The notes under the pieces were generated by a model. That model was not told the DNA's origin, did no database searches, and was given only the letters and a program-made list of their open reading frames with translations. From positions 1 to 64,000 of the forward strand of contig CAZEAC010000020.1 of NCBI GenBank assembly GCA_964510065.1: DNA of 64,000 nt. The letters are read 5' to 3'. This document shows, piece after piece, positions 43,705 through 52,851 of this stretch. The first letter of the stretch is position 1; every line of letters starts with the position of its first letter. The position numbers were made by a program, and so were the translations under genes. The stretch is from CAZEAC01 sp964510065. Its GTDB lineage: Bacteria; Bdellovibrionota_C; UBA2361; CAIXSY01.

Positions 43705-45855
43705 CTACGCCGCCTGACGTTCCTCAACCGTGACGACACCGAGCGATTGCACCTTGGTATTTGGTGCAATTTCTTGGTGGGTAATAACAGCAACTCCTGG
43801 AACAAATCTCTCCACAAAATGATGCATTGCCGGGCGAAGATGCGTCGGCGCCAGAACCACCGGCGTCTGCCCAATTTCAGCAAAGCGTTCGACCACTCGA
43901 TTTAACCTATTGATCAGCTGCTGTGCGAATCCTGGCTCGAGTGCAAAAAAGCTGCCCTCATCGGTTTGTTGAATTACATCGCTTAGTCCGCGTTCCAGAG
44001 ATGGAGCCAAGCTCACGAGCGGCAGCACGCCATCTTGATTGACATATTTCGCAGTAATCGCGCGCGCAAGCCGCTTGCGCACGAACTCGACCAGCTTTTC
44101 AGTGCTCTTTACTGTCGGCGCCCAATCGGCAAGCGCTTCAAGTATCGTCTTCAAATCGCGAATCGGAATTCCTTCGCGAAGAAGCGAAGCAAGAATCCGC
44201 TGCACCTGACCAAGTGGAAGAAGCGTCGGGATAAGCTCTTCGACAACCTTAGGCGATTGTTTGGCAATATTATCCACCAGATGCTGCACCTCTTGGCGCC
44301 CAAGGAGCTCATGCATGCTCGCGCGGACAAGTTCAGTGAGGTGAGTGGTAATGACAGTCGAGAGATCAACAACGGTGTAACCGGAAAATTGCGCGCGTTC
44401 TTTATCGGCAGGGGCAATCCACAGTGCATCGAGGCCGAACGCCGGCTCCTTGCAGGGCGAGCCCGGCACCGGCGCGGTAACATTTCCCGGATCCATCGCC
44501 AATAGATAATTCGCTTTTAGTTCGCCACCACCAATTTGCCCACCCTTTAGTAACACCCGGTACTCGCTGGGCTTGATGCGCACGTTATCTCTAATATGAA
44601 TTGCAGGAACGATAAACCCGTAGTCAATCGCGAACTGCCTTCTTAGTGATCGGATTCTATCGACAAGATCCCCGGCTTCAACCAGCGACACCAGCTCGTA
44701 GCCCACTTCAAGTTCGAGCGTGTCCATGTGCAGGAGCGTGGTACATTCTTCTGTGCTTCCTGGCTTGGGCTTATTCTCTTCCTCCTGTTTCTCCAATGTC
44801 GTCTCAGTGGCAACCCCGGATTTTTCACGACGCGCTTTCCAGATGCCGATAGCCCCGCTCGCCATCGATAGCAGCACAAAAGGACCGAACGGAAGACCGG
44901 GAACAATTGCCATTCCGAAGCACACCGCTGACGAGATAAAAAGCGGCTTCGAGGAAAGCGAGAGCTGCCCTAGCACCTCGGTACCAAGATCATCACCAGA
45001 AGCAGCTCGCGCCACTATCAAACCCGATGCCACCGAGATAAGAATCGAAGGAATCTGGCTGACAAGGCCGTCACCGATGGTCAGCAAAGTATACGTCTTA
45101 AACGCAACTTCCCACCCCATTTGGTGAAAAATAATGCCGACGACCAAACCGCCAGCGATATTTATCAACGTGATGAAGATACCGGCGACGGCATCTCCAC
45201 TCACAAATTTCGCGGCACCGTCCATTGCTCCGTAAAATTCTGCTTCGCGGGAGAGCTCTTTGCGACGCTCCTTGGCTTCGGCTTCACCTATTAAGCCGGT
45301 ATTTAGATCAGAATCGATCGCCATCTGCTTTCCGGGCATCGCGTCGAGAGTAAATCTCGCGGCTACTTCGGCAATGCGTCCGGAACCCTTCGTGACGACT
45401 TTCAAGTTGACGAGAGTGATCACGAGGAACATCACTGCGCCGACGACATAATTTCCGCCAACGACGAATTCGCCGAACGCTCGAATCACTTCGCCGGCTG
45501 CCGAAAGACCTGCGTCGCCATTTAACAAAACTAATCGGGTAGAGGCGATGTTCATCGCCAGTCGAAACAGCGTGGTTATCAAGAGTATCGCCGGAAAAGA
45601 CGAGAACATCAGAGGCTTTTCCATGTACAAAGAGGCAAAGAGTACGACTAATGAGATTGTGACATTAAGCGCGATACATACGTCAAGAAGCGGTGTCGGC
45701 ATTGGAAAGAGCAAGATACCAAGTATGCCGATGAGCGCGAGCGGAATGGCAAGATGTTGATACCGCGAGCCGGGTTTCTTCATGGAGTTCGCCGAGCTCG
45801 CTGCCTTGCCTGAGCGTCGTGCCGGTGCTTTTGCGGTCGCAGTCGCCGTTGCCAT
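43705..45855 (-). CDS. flhA: Flagellar type III export gate protein FlhA
   Basis: A 716-aa export-gate component. An N-terminal hydrophobic half of eight helices (residues 35-350) includes the FHIPEP-type region from PLALIGILGILLFPMP to GKQMAIDSDLNTGLI. The cytoplasmic domain (about 375-700) has ELEVGYELVSLVEAGDLVDR, FGLDALWI and the chaperone-binding LSSA-type core up to VLAPTHLRPAMHHFVE. It forms the nonameric ring that receives substrates. The first 33 residues are Ala/Lys-rich and unusual. Confidence 0.97.
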   Translation of the reverse strand: MATATATAKAPARRSGKAASSANSMKKPGSRYQHLAIPLALIGILGILLFPMPTPLLDVCIALNVTISLVVLFASLYMEKPLMFSSFPAILLITTLFRLAMNIASTRLVLLNGDAGLSAAGEVIRAFGEFVVGGNYVVGAVMFLVITLVNLKVVTKGSGRIAEVAARFTLDAMPGKQMAIDSDLNTGLIGEAEAKERRKELSREAEFYGAMDGAAKFVSGDAVAGIFITLINIAGGLVVGIIFHQMGWEVAFKTYTLLTIGDGLVSQIPSILISVASGLIVARAASGDDLGTEVLGQLSLSSKPLFISSAVCFGMAIVPGLPFGPFVLLSMASGAIGIWKARREKSGVATETTLEKQEEENKPKPGSTEECTTLLHMDTLELEVGYELVSLVEAGDLVDRIRSLRRQFAIDYGFIVPAIHIRDNVRIKPSEYRVLLKGGQIGGGELKANYLLAMDPGNVTAPVPGSPCKEPAFGLDALWIAPADKERAQFSGYTVVDLSTVITTHLTELVRASMHELLGRQEVQHLVDNIAKQSPKVVEELIPTLLPLGQVQRILASLLREGIPIRDLKTILEALADWAPTVKSTEKLVEFVRKRLARAITAKYVNQDGVLPLVSLAPSLERGLSDVIQQTDEGSFFALEPGFAQQLINRLNRVVERFAEIGQTPVVLAPTHLRPAMHHFVERFVPGVAVITHQEIAPNTKVQSLGVVTVEERQAA

Positions 45856-45863
45856 CTACGCTC

Positions 45864-46967
45864 CTACTTTGTAGCTCCCGTGGTAGATCGTTGCTGTCCG
45901 TACGGATTTTTCAGGCGATAGACATATGCCAACACTTCGGCAACCGCCTTAAATAGCGCTCGTGGAATCTCCGCACCAATCGAAGTCGATTCGTACAGGG
46001 CACGCGCCAGTATTTTTCGCTCCAGCACTGGCACTCCTGACTGTCTAGCGAGCTCGCGAATGCGCAGCGCAAGAAAATCAGCACCCTTCGCGACAACAAC
46101 CGGCGCGTTCATCTTATTTCGATCATATTTGAGTGCAACCGCAAAGTGCGTCGGGTTAGTGACAACCACATCCGCCTGAGGCACCGCCGCTTTTAGTCTC
46201 TGCAGAATACGTTGAAATCCCTTGGCTTGAATCTTGCGCTTCGTTTCTTCGTCGCCTTCGACCGATTTTCGTTCGTCTTTAACCTCCTCTTTGGTCATTT
46301 TATTTGTTCGAAGCCACTGATATTTTCCCCAGAGGTAATCGATTGTTGCGAGCGCTGCGAGTACGTAGAAGATCTTCCAGAAGAGCGTCCCAATATGGTC
46401 TCCGGTATACTGCAACACCTGCTGCACGTTGAGATGTACCAAGACGATCATTTCCGGAGCAAAGCGCTTGAGCGCATAATACGCTATCGGCAGGATCAGC
46501 GAGAGCTTTGCAAGCGCTTTTAATGTGTTGGCGACTCCGTGTATCGAGAATATTCGTTTTAGGCCGCCTATCGGATTGAGGAAGTTCCAGCGGAAATGAA
46601 TCCATTTTTCGCGGATATTCCAATTTGTCTGCAACATCACCGCCATCGACGACACGAATCCGACTACCGCGCAGATGATCAAGAGTTCCGGCGCGGTAAT
46701 TCGAAGCGTCGAAAGCAGAAGCCGCTGCAGGATCTCACCTGAGAGCGGTTCGTCATTTGCAATTTCCAAGAAAGATTTGCGCATGACCTGTTTCATACCG
46801 TCGAACATATGTCCGACAACCATGGTCAAAATGAGAAAGCCCGACGAGAGCGAGGCGAGCGCAACGATGTCGCTTGAAAGATGAAGCGCTCCTTCTTTTC
46901 GGAGCTGTCCCATGCGCCGGTCTGTAGGCAATTCTGTGCGATCATCTGGGTGCGAGAGTTCAGACAT
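45864..46967 (-). CDS. flhB: Flagellar export switch protein FlhB
   Basis: About 367 aa. The N-terminal DDRTELPTDRRMGQLRKEG matches the FlhB/YscU opening. Four membrane helices lie in residues 30-210. The autocleavage site is NPTH in VVVTNPTHFAVALKYD (about 265), then the PVVVAKGADFLALRIRELA domain. Cleavage switches export from rod/hook to filament subunits. ATG 46967 has AGGA nine bases upstream; ATG 47003 adds twelve residues. First gene of the flhB-flhA-flhF-flhG-fliA operon; nine bases separate it from flhA. Confidence 0.96.
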   Translation of the reverse strand: MSELSHPDDRTELPTDRRMGQLRKEGALHLSSDIVALASLSSGFLILTMVVGHMFDGMKQVMRKSFLEIANDEPLSGEILQRLLLSTLRITAPELLIICAVVGFVSSMAVMLQTNWNIREKWIHFRWNFLNPIGGLKRIFSIHGVANTLKALAKLSLILPIAYYALKRFAPEMIVLVHLNVQQVLQYTGDHIGTLFWKIFYVLAALATIDYLWGKYQWLRTNKMTKEEVKDERKSVEGDEETKRKIQAKGFQRILQRLKAAVPQADVVVTNPTHFAVALKYDRNKMNAPVVVAKGADFLALRIRELARQSGVPVLERKILARALYESTSIGAEIPRALFKAVAEVLAYVYRLKNPYGQQRSTTGATK

Positions 46968-47132
46968 AGAGCGGTCCTGCACCGATGCAAAAGCAAGGGT
47001 CATGCCTCAAAAAACGGAGTTAAGTTATTGATTTTAGAACGTTGCGGGAGTGATCGGGGTCAAGCTAAGGAACAGTTCGTGTCAATTCAATGACGCTCTG
47101 TCCGAAACGTCCTGTGCATGCTACTGTCCCTC

Positions 47133-47203
47133 CTCTGTGCTCTCCGTGTCTCTGTGGTTTGTTTTTAGTTCGAATTGACCACAGAGACACAGAGCGCACG
47201 GAG
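47133..47203. repeat. Palindromic intergenic repeat, CTCTGTG/CACAGAG family, copy 2
   Basis: 26-bp arms 47133-47158 and 47178-47203 pair at 23 of 26 positions, with core TCTCTGTGGT/ACCACAGAGA and an AT-rich loop. It lies between flhB and the bTHX gene and shares its core with the copies at 17661 and 49335. Confidence 0.85.
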
Positions 47204-47231
47204 TTAGGAAATAAAATTTTGGGAATGCACT

Positions 47232-47363
47232 ATGGGAAAAGGCGACAAAAAATCTAGACGTGGCAAAATTTATCGTGGCTCCTACGGCAAAACCCGTCCC
47301 CGACCGCAAAAGATTCGCCGTCGCCGCGCCAAGGCGAGCAAGAAAGGAAAGAGCTCGAAGTAA
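47232..47363 (+). CDS. Ribosomal protein bTHX
   Basis: A 43-aa, strongly basic protein beginning MGKGDKKSRRGKIYRGSYGK and ending in an RRRRAKASKKGKSSK tail. The MGKGDxxxxxGKIxRGxxGKxRP pattern is that of the small 30S protein THX, which sits in the head of the small subunit. GGGA lies seven bases before ATG 47232. It is not part of a ribosomal operon here; the asparagine synthase gene starts 31 bases after its stop. Confidence 0.9.
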   Translation: MGKGDKKSRRGKIYRGSYGKTRPRPQKIRRRRAKASKKGKSSK

Positions 47364-47394
47364 ACGGCACTGATCAAATATAGGCTGATCTGCC

Positions 47395-49338
47395 ATGTGC
47401 GGCATCGCCGGGATTGCAAGCAACGAGAAGTCCTGGGTTCACAATTATCTTAGGCCGGTAACGGATGCATTGCATCACCGTGGTCCGGATGATAGCGGCA
47501 CATGGCTTCACGAGAATTTACCGCTTGGCTTCGGCCATCGACGGCTATCTATAGTCGATCTCTCGCCAAATGGGCACCAACCAATGCGCTCGCGGAGCGC
47601 CCGGTATACTATTTCCTTTAACGGCGAGGTATTCAATTTCAAAGATCTGCGCGCGACTTTAGAAGCGCTTGGGCATTCATTCCGTGGAACAAGCGACACC
47701 GAGATAATGCTCGCCGCCTTTGAGCAGTGGGGCGTCGAGCAGGCCGTTCCCCGCTTTGTCGGTATGTTTGCGTTTGCGCTATGGGACGAAAAGGAACAGC
47801 TGCTTACCCTTGTTCGTGATCGCTTAGGAATTAAGCCGCTCTATTTCGGCGTGAACCGCAAGGGACTGCTTTTTGCGTCGGAATTAAAATCGTTTGTAGC
47901 GCATCGTGAATTTCCGCTTGAAATCAACCGCGATGCCGTGGCTCTGCTACTCCGCTACTGCTATATCCCAGCGCCGTACAGCATCTATCACAATGTCGAA
48001 AAACTTGAGGCCGGATCCCTGCTTCAGTTTAAGTTTCAAGATGGCAGCTGGAATCGCCAACCGGCAAGACGCTACTGGGATCTGAAACAGGTCGCACATA
48101 AAGGAGTTACCAATCGCTTCGCCTTTAACGATCGCGAGGCTGAAGAGGCGCTCGATTCGCTTCTTCGTGAAGTAATCGCACTTCGAATGATCGCCGATGT
48201 ACCGCTCGGTGCGTTCCTCTCGGGCGGAATTGATTCTTCGACTGTCGTCGCAATAATGCAACAGCTGAGCTCTCGCCCTGCGAAGACCTTCTCTATCGGG
48301 TTTAGTGAAGCACACTATAATGAAGCGGACCATGCCCGAGCTGTCGCCGATCACTTAAAAACCGAGCATACTGAGCTCGTCGTTACTCCGGCCGAGGCGC
48401 GCGCGGTAATTCCGATGCTTCCGTCAATGTATGACGAACCGTTTGCCGATTCCTCACAAATTCCAACCTATCTTGTTTCAAAGCTTGCACGAAGCGCAGT
48501 GACAGTGAGCCTTTCGGGCGACGGAGGAGACGAACTCTTTGCAGGCTACCGGCGCTATCCATTGACCAACAAGCTTTGGAGCGTTTTACGTTGCATGCCG
48601 TGTGCGCTGCGCCAACCACTCAGTCACTTTATCGCCACGGGGGTGTCCATGCTTTCTGGGGGCGCTTTGGATGCGGCCGAATCCAAGCTATTCAAGGCTC
48701 GTGGTGGACAGCGCATAGGCGCAAAGCTTTCGAAACTAGCTGAGATTTTCGGCGCGACAAGTGATCTTGAACTTTATCATCGCGCGGTCTCGCACTGGCG
48801 CGACCCTCATAGCATAGTTCTTGGTGCGAAACCGGTCGCGGTAACGCTTGACGATCCGACAGGTATCGCTGAACTTCCTACGCTCTACGAAAAGATGATG
48901 CTGCTTGATCAGTGCACCTATCTTCCCGACGATATATTAACCAAGGTCGATCGCGCGAGCATGGCAGTGTCGCTTGAAGCGCGCGTGCCACTACTCGACC
49001 ATCGCCTTGTCGAATTCGCGTGGCGCGTGCCGCTCTCGCTAAAGTGCCGGGCAGGAAAGGGTAAGTGGCTGCTTCGAAAAGTGCTCTCGCGCTACATGCC
49101 GGAATCGCTCTTTGAGAGGCCTAAGATGGGGTTCGGCATCCCTGTTGGCGAGTGGTTACGGCACGAACTTCGTGAGTGGGCCGAAGATCTGCTCGCGCCG
49201 GCACGCCTTGCGCGCACGGGATTTTTCAATGTCGAGGAGGTACGCAGGGTCTGGGCCGAACATCTCTCAGGAAAAGCGAATCGGCAGTATCTGCTTTGGG
49301 ATGTGCTTATGTTTGAGGCATGGTTGGATTCACGCTAG
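47395..49338 (+). CDS. asnB: Glutamine-hydrolysing asparagine synthase family protein
   Basis: A 647-aa amidotransferase. The N-terminal glutaminase has catalytic Cys2 in MCGIAGI, with HHRGPDDSGTW and GHRRLSIVD. The synthase half has the pyrophosphate loop LSGGIDSSTVVAI (about 277) and SGDGGDELFAGYRRY. It makes asparagine from aspartate, or amidates uronic acids or other acids when found in surface-glycan clusters, as its position suggests. The stop codon lies inside the terminal arm of the palindromic element at 49335. Confidence 0.93.
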   Translation: MCGIAGIASNEKSWVHNYLRPVTDALHHRGPDDSGTWLHENLPLGFGHRRLSIVDLSPNGHQPMRSRSARYTISFNGEVFNFKDLRATLEALGHSFRGTSDTEIMLAAFEQWGVEQAVPRFVGMFAFALWDEKEQLLTLVRDRLGIKPLYFGVNRKGLLFASELKSFVAHREFPLEINRDAVALLLRYCYIPAPYSIYHNVEKLEAGSLLQFKFQDGSWNRQPARRYWDLKQVAHKGVTNRFAFNDREAEEALDSLLREVIALRMIADVPLGAFLSGGIDSSTVVAIMQQLSSRPAKTFSIGFSEAHYNEADHARAVADHLKTEHTELVVTPAEARAVIPMLPSMYDEPFADSSQIPTYLVSKLARSAVTVSLSGDGGDELFAGYRRYPLTNKLWSVLRCMPCALRQPLSHFIATGVSMLSGGALDAAESKLFKARGGQRIGAKLSKLAEIFGATSDLELYHRAVSHWRDPHSIVLGAKPVAVTLDDPTGIAELPTLYEKMMLLDQCTYLPDDILTKVDRASMAVSLEARVPLLDHRLVEFAWRVPLSLKCRAGKGKWLLRKVLSRYMPESLFERPKMGFGIPVGEWLRHELREWAEDLLAPARLARTGFFNVEEVRRVWAEHLSGKANRQYLLWDVLMFEAWLDSR

Positions 49339-49477
49339 TACACTGTAACCGAAGTAACCGTGCCTTCCCCTCGCCTCTATCTCTGTGACTCTGTGGTTTA
49401 TTTTTCTTAAAAAAACCACAGAGTCACGGAGAACACAGAGCGAGGAAAGTAAGAGTATTTCGGTTACAGTGCACTAG
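49335..49477. repeat. Full-length palindromic element with terminal inverted repeats, copy 3
   Basis: A 143-bp element. Terminal arms CTAGTACACTGTAACCGAA (49335-49353) and its complement at 49459-49477 match at 18 of 19 positions. The interior repeats the CTCTGTGACTCTGTGGTTT (49381-49399) and AAACCACAGAGTCACGGAG core. Nearly the whole length is self-complementary. It overlaps the asnB stop codon, so it inserted at, or now forms, the gene end. No transposase; MITE- or REP-like. Confidence 0.85.
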
Positions 49478-49585
49478 GCTCCTGCTCAAGGAATTTTGAA
49501 TAAATATCTAAAGGACTTAAATCGCTGCGTCGATAGGGCTTAGCGGGAGCATTCTACTCAGTTAGAGTAAGACTTGGCCAACTGC

Positions 49586-49591
49586 TATAAT
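49586..49591 (+). promoter_or_regulatory. -10 box of the Thr-rich secreted protein gene
   Basis: TATAAT at 49586-49591, with a weak TTAGAG 18 bases upstream. The ribosome site AAGGGGAG just before ATG 49624 is strong. Confidence 0.45.
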
Positions 49592-49623
49592 TAAAAGAAA
49601 AGATCTTTGAAGGGGAGCTAAAG

Positions 49624-50211
49624 ATGCGGTTTGTAAGAGGTTATTGCCGTTTTTCTCGCGTATCGTTTTTAACACTTCTAGCTGCAGGACTTGCCATTGT
49701 AGGCACTTCAGCGCTTGCCGCGGGGACAAGCTCCACTACTACTACCACTGGGACCACTAGTTCAACGAAACCACCGACGACGACCACCACCTCAGTTACA
49801 ACTACTTCACGCAGCACTACTTCATCGTCTACGTCTTCGAGTAGCATCACTACCACTTCTCTCAAGTGCGAGGACCAAACCAGTGAGGAGACAAACGAAA
49901 TAGGTGGGGTTCTCTGCACCGGATGTAGTAGCTGCGGCAAGCCTGGCTTCTTTTCTGATTGCGATTGGGACAAGGGAGATGACAAGTTTCTATGTCCTGA
50001 TCCAGGCGATTGCCCCACATGCTGCACCGGCGGTGAAGATCAATCAGCAACGCTCGAAGATGCGTGTGCCCACGCCAAAGCTGCCGTTAACGATCCACCA
50101 TCGTGCGCAAGCGGTTGCACGGCAGGTGCCGTTACTGGCCCTACTACTGAGCACGGCTCAGATAGTTTGAGCTGCACCGCAAAAAAGACGCGGCCCTGCT
50201 CCAAGCCTTAA
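49624..50211 (+). CDS. Secreted Thr/Ser-rich, Cys-rich small protein
   Basis: 195 aa. Signal peptide 1-36 (SFLTLLAAGLAIVGTSALAA). Residues 37-80 are a Thr/Ser low-complexity linker of the mucin type, likely extended and possibly O-glycosylated. The rest is a cysteine-rich domain with about 16 Cys (CTGCSSCGKPG, CPDPGDCPTCC, CASGC). Linker plus disulfide domain suggests a cell-surface or secreted binding protein; I recognise no family. It is expressed alone from its own promoter. Confidence 0.65.
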   Translation: MRFVRGYCRFSRVSFLTLLAAGLAIVGTSALAAGTSSTTTTTGTTSSTKPPTTTTTSVTTTSRSTTSSSTSSSSITTTSLKCEDQTSEETNEIGGVLCTGCSSCGKPGFFSDCDWDKGDDKFLCPDPGDCPTCCTGGEDQSATLEDACAHAKAAVNDPPSCASGCTAGAVTGPTTEHGSDSLSCTAKKTRPCSKP

Positions 50212-50229
50212 TTGAAGCGATTCTGATCG

Positions 50230-50913
50230 CTACCGAGCGGCAATGTGGACATATGATCTATGTATCATTCCTTCTCGCTCGTAGAACAAAGAGAAGGAGG
50301 TATTCTTAGTCTTAATAAAACCCACAAACACATCACCTGTGTCATTTATTGGCCTTTCATTAAAGCTAAGAATAACGTCTCCGTTTTGTAAACCGATTTT
50401 TCCCACAAGACTCTCGCTATCTACTTCTACAAGCTTTAAAATTGATGAGCCATCAGCCCGTTTTATTAATTGCTGTTTACTTTGCCCGAAAACACTCTTT
50501 CCTTTTCTATCACTTACATAGTCCCTAAGGCCTTCATTGGAAAATTCATAGGTTTTTTGAGACCAAGGAGTACCTTCATCAGGTAATCTATTTCTCTTAC
50601 TTGGAGCCTCATCCACTTTGCAATCCTTACATTCAGTACCACCGAGAAGCGTCAATTCAATGACAGCGCCATCGAGACCCTTTAGGGTCACTGAATTTCT
50701 TCGTATACTAGTGACGACTCCCAGAGCAGGAATTTTCTCACCAATCTTAAATACCTCCTGGGATCCACTGGCACTGTCCTCGAGAATTAATTGAGGTGAG
50801 TCCTCAAGTATAGTCCCTACAAGGCGCCACTCTGCAAACAAGCTCGAGATAGGCAAGACAATCGTAGACACAAAAATAATTTGGAAATATACGTTCTGAG
50901 CAATCCTCATCAT
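50230..50913 (-). CDS. GspC-like protein with PDZ domain
   Basis: About 227 aa. An N-terminal hydrophobic anchor (YFQIIFVSTIVLPISSLF) precedes a small beta domain matching the GspC homology region (WRLVGTILEDSPQLILEDS, EVFKIGEKIPALGVVTSI). A C-terminal PDZ domain follows (LVGKIGLQNGDVILSFNERPI). In type II secretion GspC links the inner-membrane platform to the GspD secretin. No other gsp gene is nearby, so it is an orphan or belongs to a split system. The start is uncertain (ATG 50913, ATG 50910 or GTG 50928). Confidence 0.7.
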   Translation of the reverse strand: MMRIAQNVYFQIIFVSTIVLPISSLFAEWRLVGTILEDSPQLILEDSASGSQEVFKIGEKIPALGVVTSIRRNSVTLKGLDGAVIELTLLGGTECKDCKVDEAPSKRNRLPDEGTPWSQKTYEFSNEGLRDYVSDRKGKSVFGQSKQQLIKRADGSSILKLVEVDSESLVGKIGLQNGDVILSFNERPINDTGDVFVGFIKTKNTSFSLFYEREGMIHRSYVHIAAR

Positions 50914-50974
50914 TTCGCAAATAAACACTTCTCGTTAAAAATAGTCGTGACTCAACTTTATAAAAGGACGAAGC

Positions 50975-51355
50975 TCACACTGCACTATTTTTTTCAAGTC
51001 GTAAATAAGCTTCGCACGAACCACACCTCTGAAACAACGGCCACTCCGGCCGAGAAGGCAAAAGCGAATTCGCCGCACCACACGCCGGGCACTCAAGCAC
51101 TTCAGCGGTAATGAGAACAGTCTCACGCCACTTAAAAAAGGCGCCGATTACGCCGCCAATGAGAAAAATCGGTGGCAACACAAAATGGAGTCCTGGAATG
51201 AGAATTGTCGGCACTGCAATAGCCCAACAGATTGCTAATATCTTAAGTGCGCGAAATGCTCTTTCTCGCACGGTCCAATGCTGGCTATTTACTTCGCCCG
51301 GTTGCTCCTTAGCACCTTCGGCAACAATTCTTACGGATAGTTTTTCGACTTTCAT
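50975..51355 (-). CDS. Small membrane protein with zinc ribbon
   Basis: 126 aa. Two adjacent membrane helices (about residues 36-72, ILAICWAIAVPTILIPG and PPIFLIGGVIGAFF) are followed by a zinc ribbon of two CxxC knuckles (CPACG at about 88 and CGSC at about 111). The N-terminus MKVEKLSVRIVAEGAKE is soluble. Family unknown. It has the same direction as the GspC-like gene 60 bases downstream, so they may form one unit. Confidence 0.65.
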   Translation of the reverse strand: MKVEKLSVRIVAEGAKEQPGEVNSQHWTVRERAFRALKILAICWAIAVPTILIPGLHFVLPPIFLIGGVIGAFFKWRETVLITAEVLECPACGAANSLLPSRPEWPLFQRCGSCEAYLRLEKNSAV

Positions 51356-51438
51356 TCCTCGCTCAGGCTAGCCTCAAAAATAATCTTCGGAAACGATCTC
51401 TAGCAATCCCCAAAGATTAGGTGCCTAATGCGCCGGAC

Positions 51439-51897
51439 CTATCTCGTGCCAAAAGCGTATTCGCCATGAATATACCGTTCAAGCTCATCTATCACAAAAA
51501 TTTGGTCAGCTATCAACGACTTGACCACATCACCGATCGAAATAATTCCGATCAACTCGCCGCTATCATCGACAAGTAGATGCCGCGCCCTAAATGTGGT
51601 CATCATCTGGAAACAGCGCTCCACCGTCGCCTGTGGGTCCACCGTCACAAAATCTTCATCCATGACTTCGGAAACGACCGTACTGTCAACATTTCGCCCC
51701 AAGGCGATACCTCGACGCACGCACTCGCGCTCAGAAAGAATCCCCACATGAACGCCACGCTCCACTACGACAAGGCTTCCTACACCATGCCTTGCCATTA
51801 AGAGCGCGGCGCTTCGAAGTGAAGCCTGCGGCGACACGCTAAATATTTCGGGAACTTCCTTCTGGGCCAATATTTGGGCAACGGTTGTCTCAAGCAT
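51439..51897 (-). CDS. CBS-domain protein
   Basis: A 152-aa protein made almost only of two CBS domains (about 10-65 and 75-130), with GSLVVVERGVHVGILSERE and RHLLVDDSGELIGIISIGD as the adenosyl-binding strands. Stand-alone CBS pairs bind AMP, ATP or SAM and act as energy sensors, often by touching another enzyme. No partner is obvious nearby. Confidence 0.88.
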   Translation of the reverse strand: MLETTVAQILAQKEVPEIFSVSPQASLRSAALLMARHGVGSLVVVERGVHVGILSERECVRRGIALGRNVDSTVVSEVMDEDFVTVDPQATVERCFQMMTTFRARHLLVDDSGELIGIISIGDVVKSLIADQIFVIDELERYIHGEYAFGTR

Positions 51898-52098
51898 AAT
51901 TGGTGCTCCTTGTAAGAGTAGTACTAATTGTGAATTACAACAGACTGCGGGCCGGGATAGTTACGACAGTAGCCTATCTTTGCGACGATCGGCAAAAAAA
52001 GATCCTCGGGCGAAGAATATCACTTTGGAATGCCGGAAAATCAGCTAGAACGATCAGATCGCACACCAGAGCTATGCCCTGGTCAGATGTGCGAGTCA

Positions 52099-52851
52099 TT
52101 ACACCGCGACCCTGGTGCTGTCCACTTTGCGCGAAGTTACGATCTCCCGCGAGCCGGGCGGTGCAAATGGAATGAGAGCGACTGAACGCGAGGCAATCTG
52201 CGTAAGCTGTCGATCAGCACCAAGTGCTTCGACAAGCACGGCCACCGCGGACAGCGCTCGTTGACGATCAACAATTGTAAGCGCAGTCATAAAAATTAAT
52301 TTACAATCAAGCCATAATGTTTGGTTCCGAATGTAGAGAAGTCCGAGCCTGCTCTTCCACGGCCGTATTCGCTGGTTATAGTCAAGGTCGGGGTCTTTGC
52401 TATCACGAAGAATTTCTCCCTCATCGGCGAATACAATTGAAGCGATATCAGTTATGCCCGGCTTTAGCTTCAAGAGCTCACGTTCTTCCTCAGTGTAAAG
52501 ATCGGTCTCGCGCTTTACATTCGGTCGTGGACCAACGAGGCTCATATCTCCTCGCAGTACATTCAGAAGCTGTGAAAGTTCGTCTATTTTACATTTGCGG
52601 ATGAAATGACCAACTTTGGTGATACGCATATCTGATGCCGAAGTCGAATCCACCCCGCTCTTATCAGCGCCCTTCACCATTGAGCGAATTTTGATCATTT
52701 TAAATTCACGTCCATTCTCTCCGACGCGATTCGCCACATAAAAAGGGCTGCAGTAATCTTGTAGCCATACGAGCAGCATCGCGCCAATGAGGACCGGAGA
52801 GGTAAGCAGCAGAATTACTGATGAAATTACTACATCAAAGACTCGCTTCAT
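52099..52851 (-). CDS. Polyprenyl-phosphate sugar-1-phosphate transferase
   Basis: A 250-aa monotopic membrane enzyme of the bacterial sugar transferase (WbaP/PglC-like) family. One N-terminal re-entrant helix (VFDVVISSVILLLTSPVLI) is followed by the catalytic domain (FKMIKIRSMV, the KIDELSQLLNVLRGDMSLVG Asp-Glu motif, then PRPNVKRE). It starts glycan assembly by moving a sugar phosphate onto undecaprenyl phosphate. The C-terminal 60 residues are an addition beyond the minimal fold. Its ATG overlaps the E1 beta stop (ATGA). Last gene of a four-gene minus-strand operon. Confidence 0.9.
   Translation of the reverse strand: MKRVFDVVISSVILLLTSPVLIGAMLLVWLQDYCSPFYVANRVGENGREFKMIKIRSMVKGADKSGVDSTSASDMRITKVGHFIRKCKIDELSQLLNVLRGDMSLVGPRPNVKRETDLYTEEERELLKLKPGITDIASIVFADEGEILRDSKDPDLDYNQRIRPWKSRLGLLYIRNQTLWLDCKLIFMTALTIVDRQRALSAVAVLVEALGADRQLTQIASRSVALIPFAPPGSREIVTSRKVDSTRVAV

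Noticed and set aside
47171..47181. GTTCGAAT-like tRNA T-loop match
   Set aside because: It lies in the loop of the palindromic repeat with no acceptor or anticodon stems.
51900..52175. 91-codon plus-strand frame between the CBS and sugar-transferase genes
   Set aside because: It overlaps the 3' end of the sugar transferase on the other strand and has no features.
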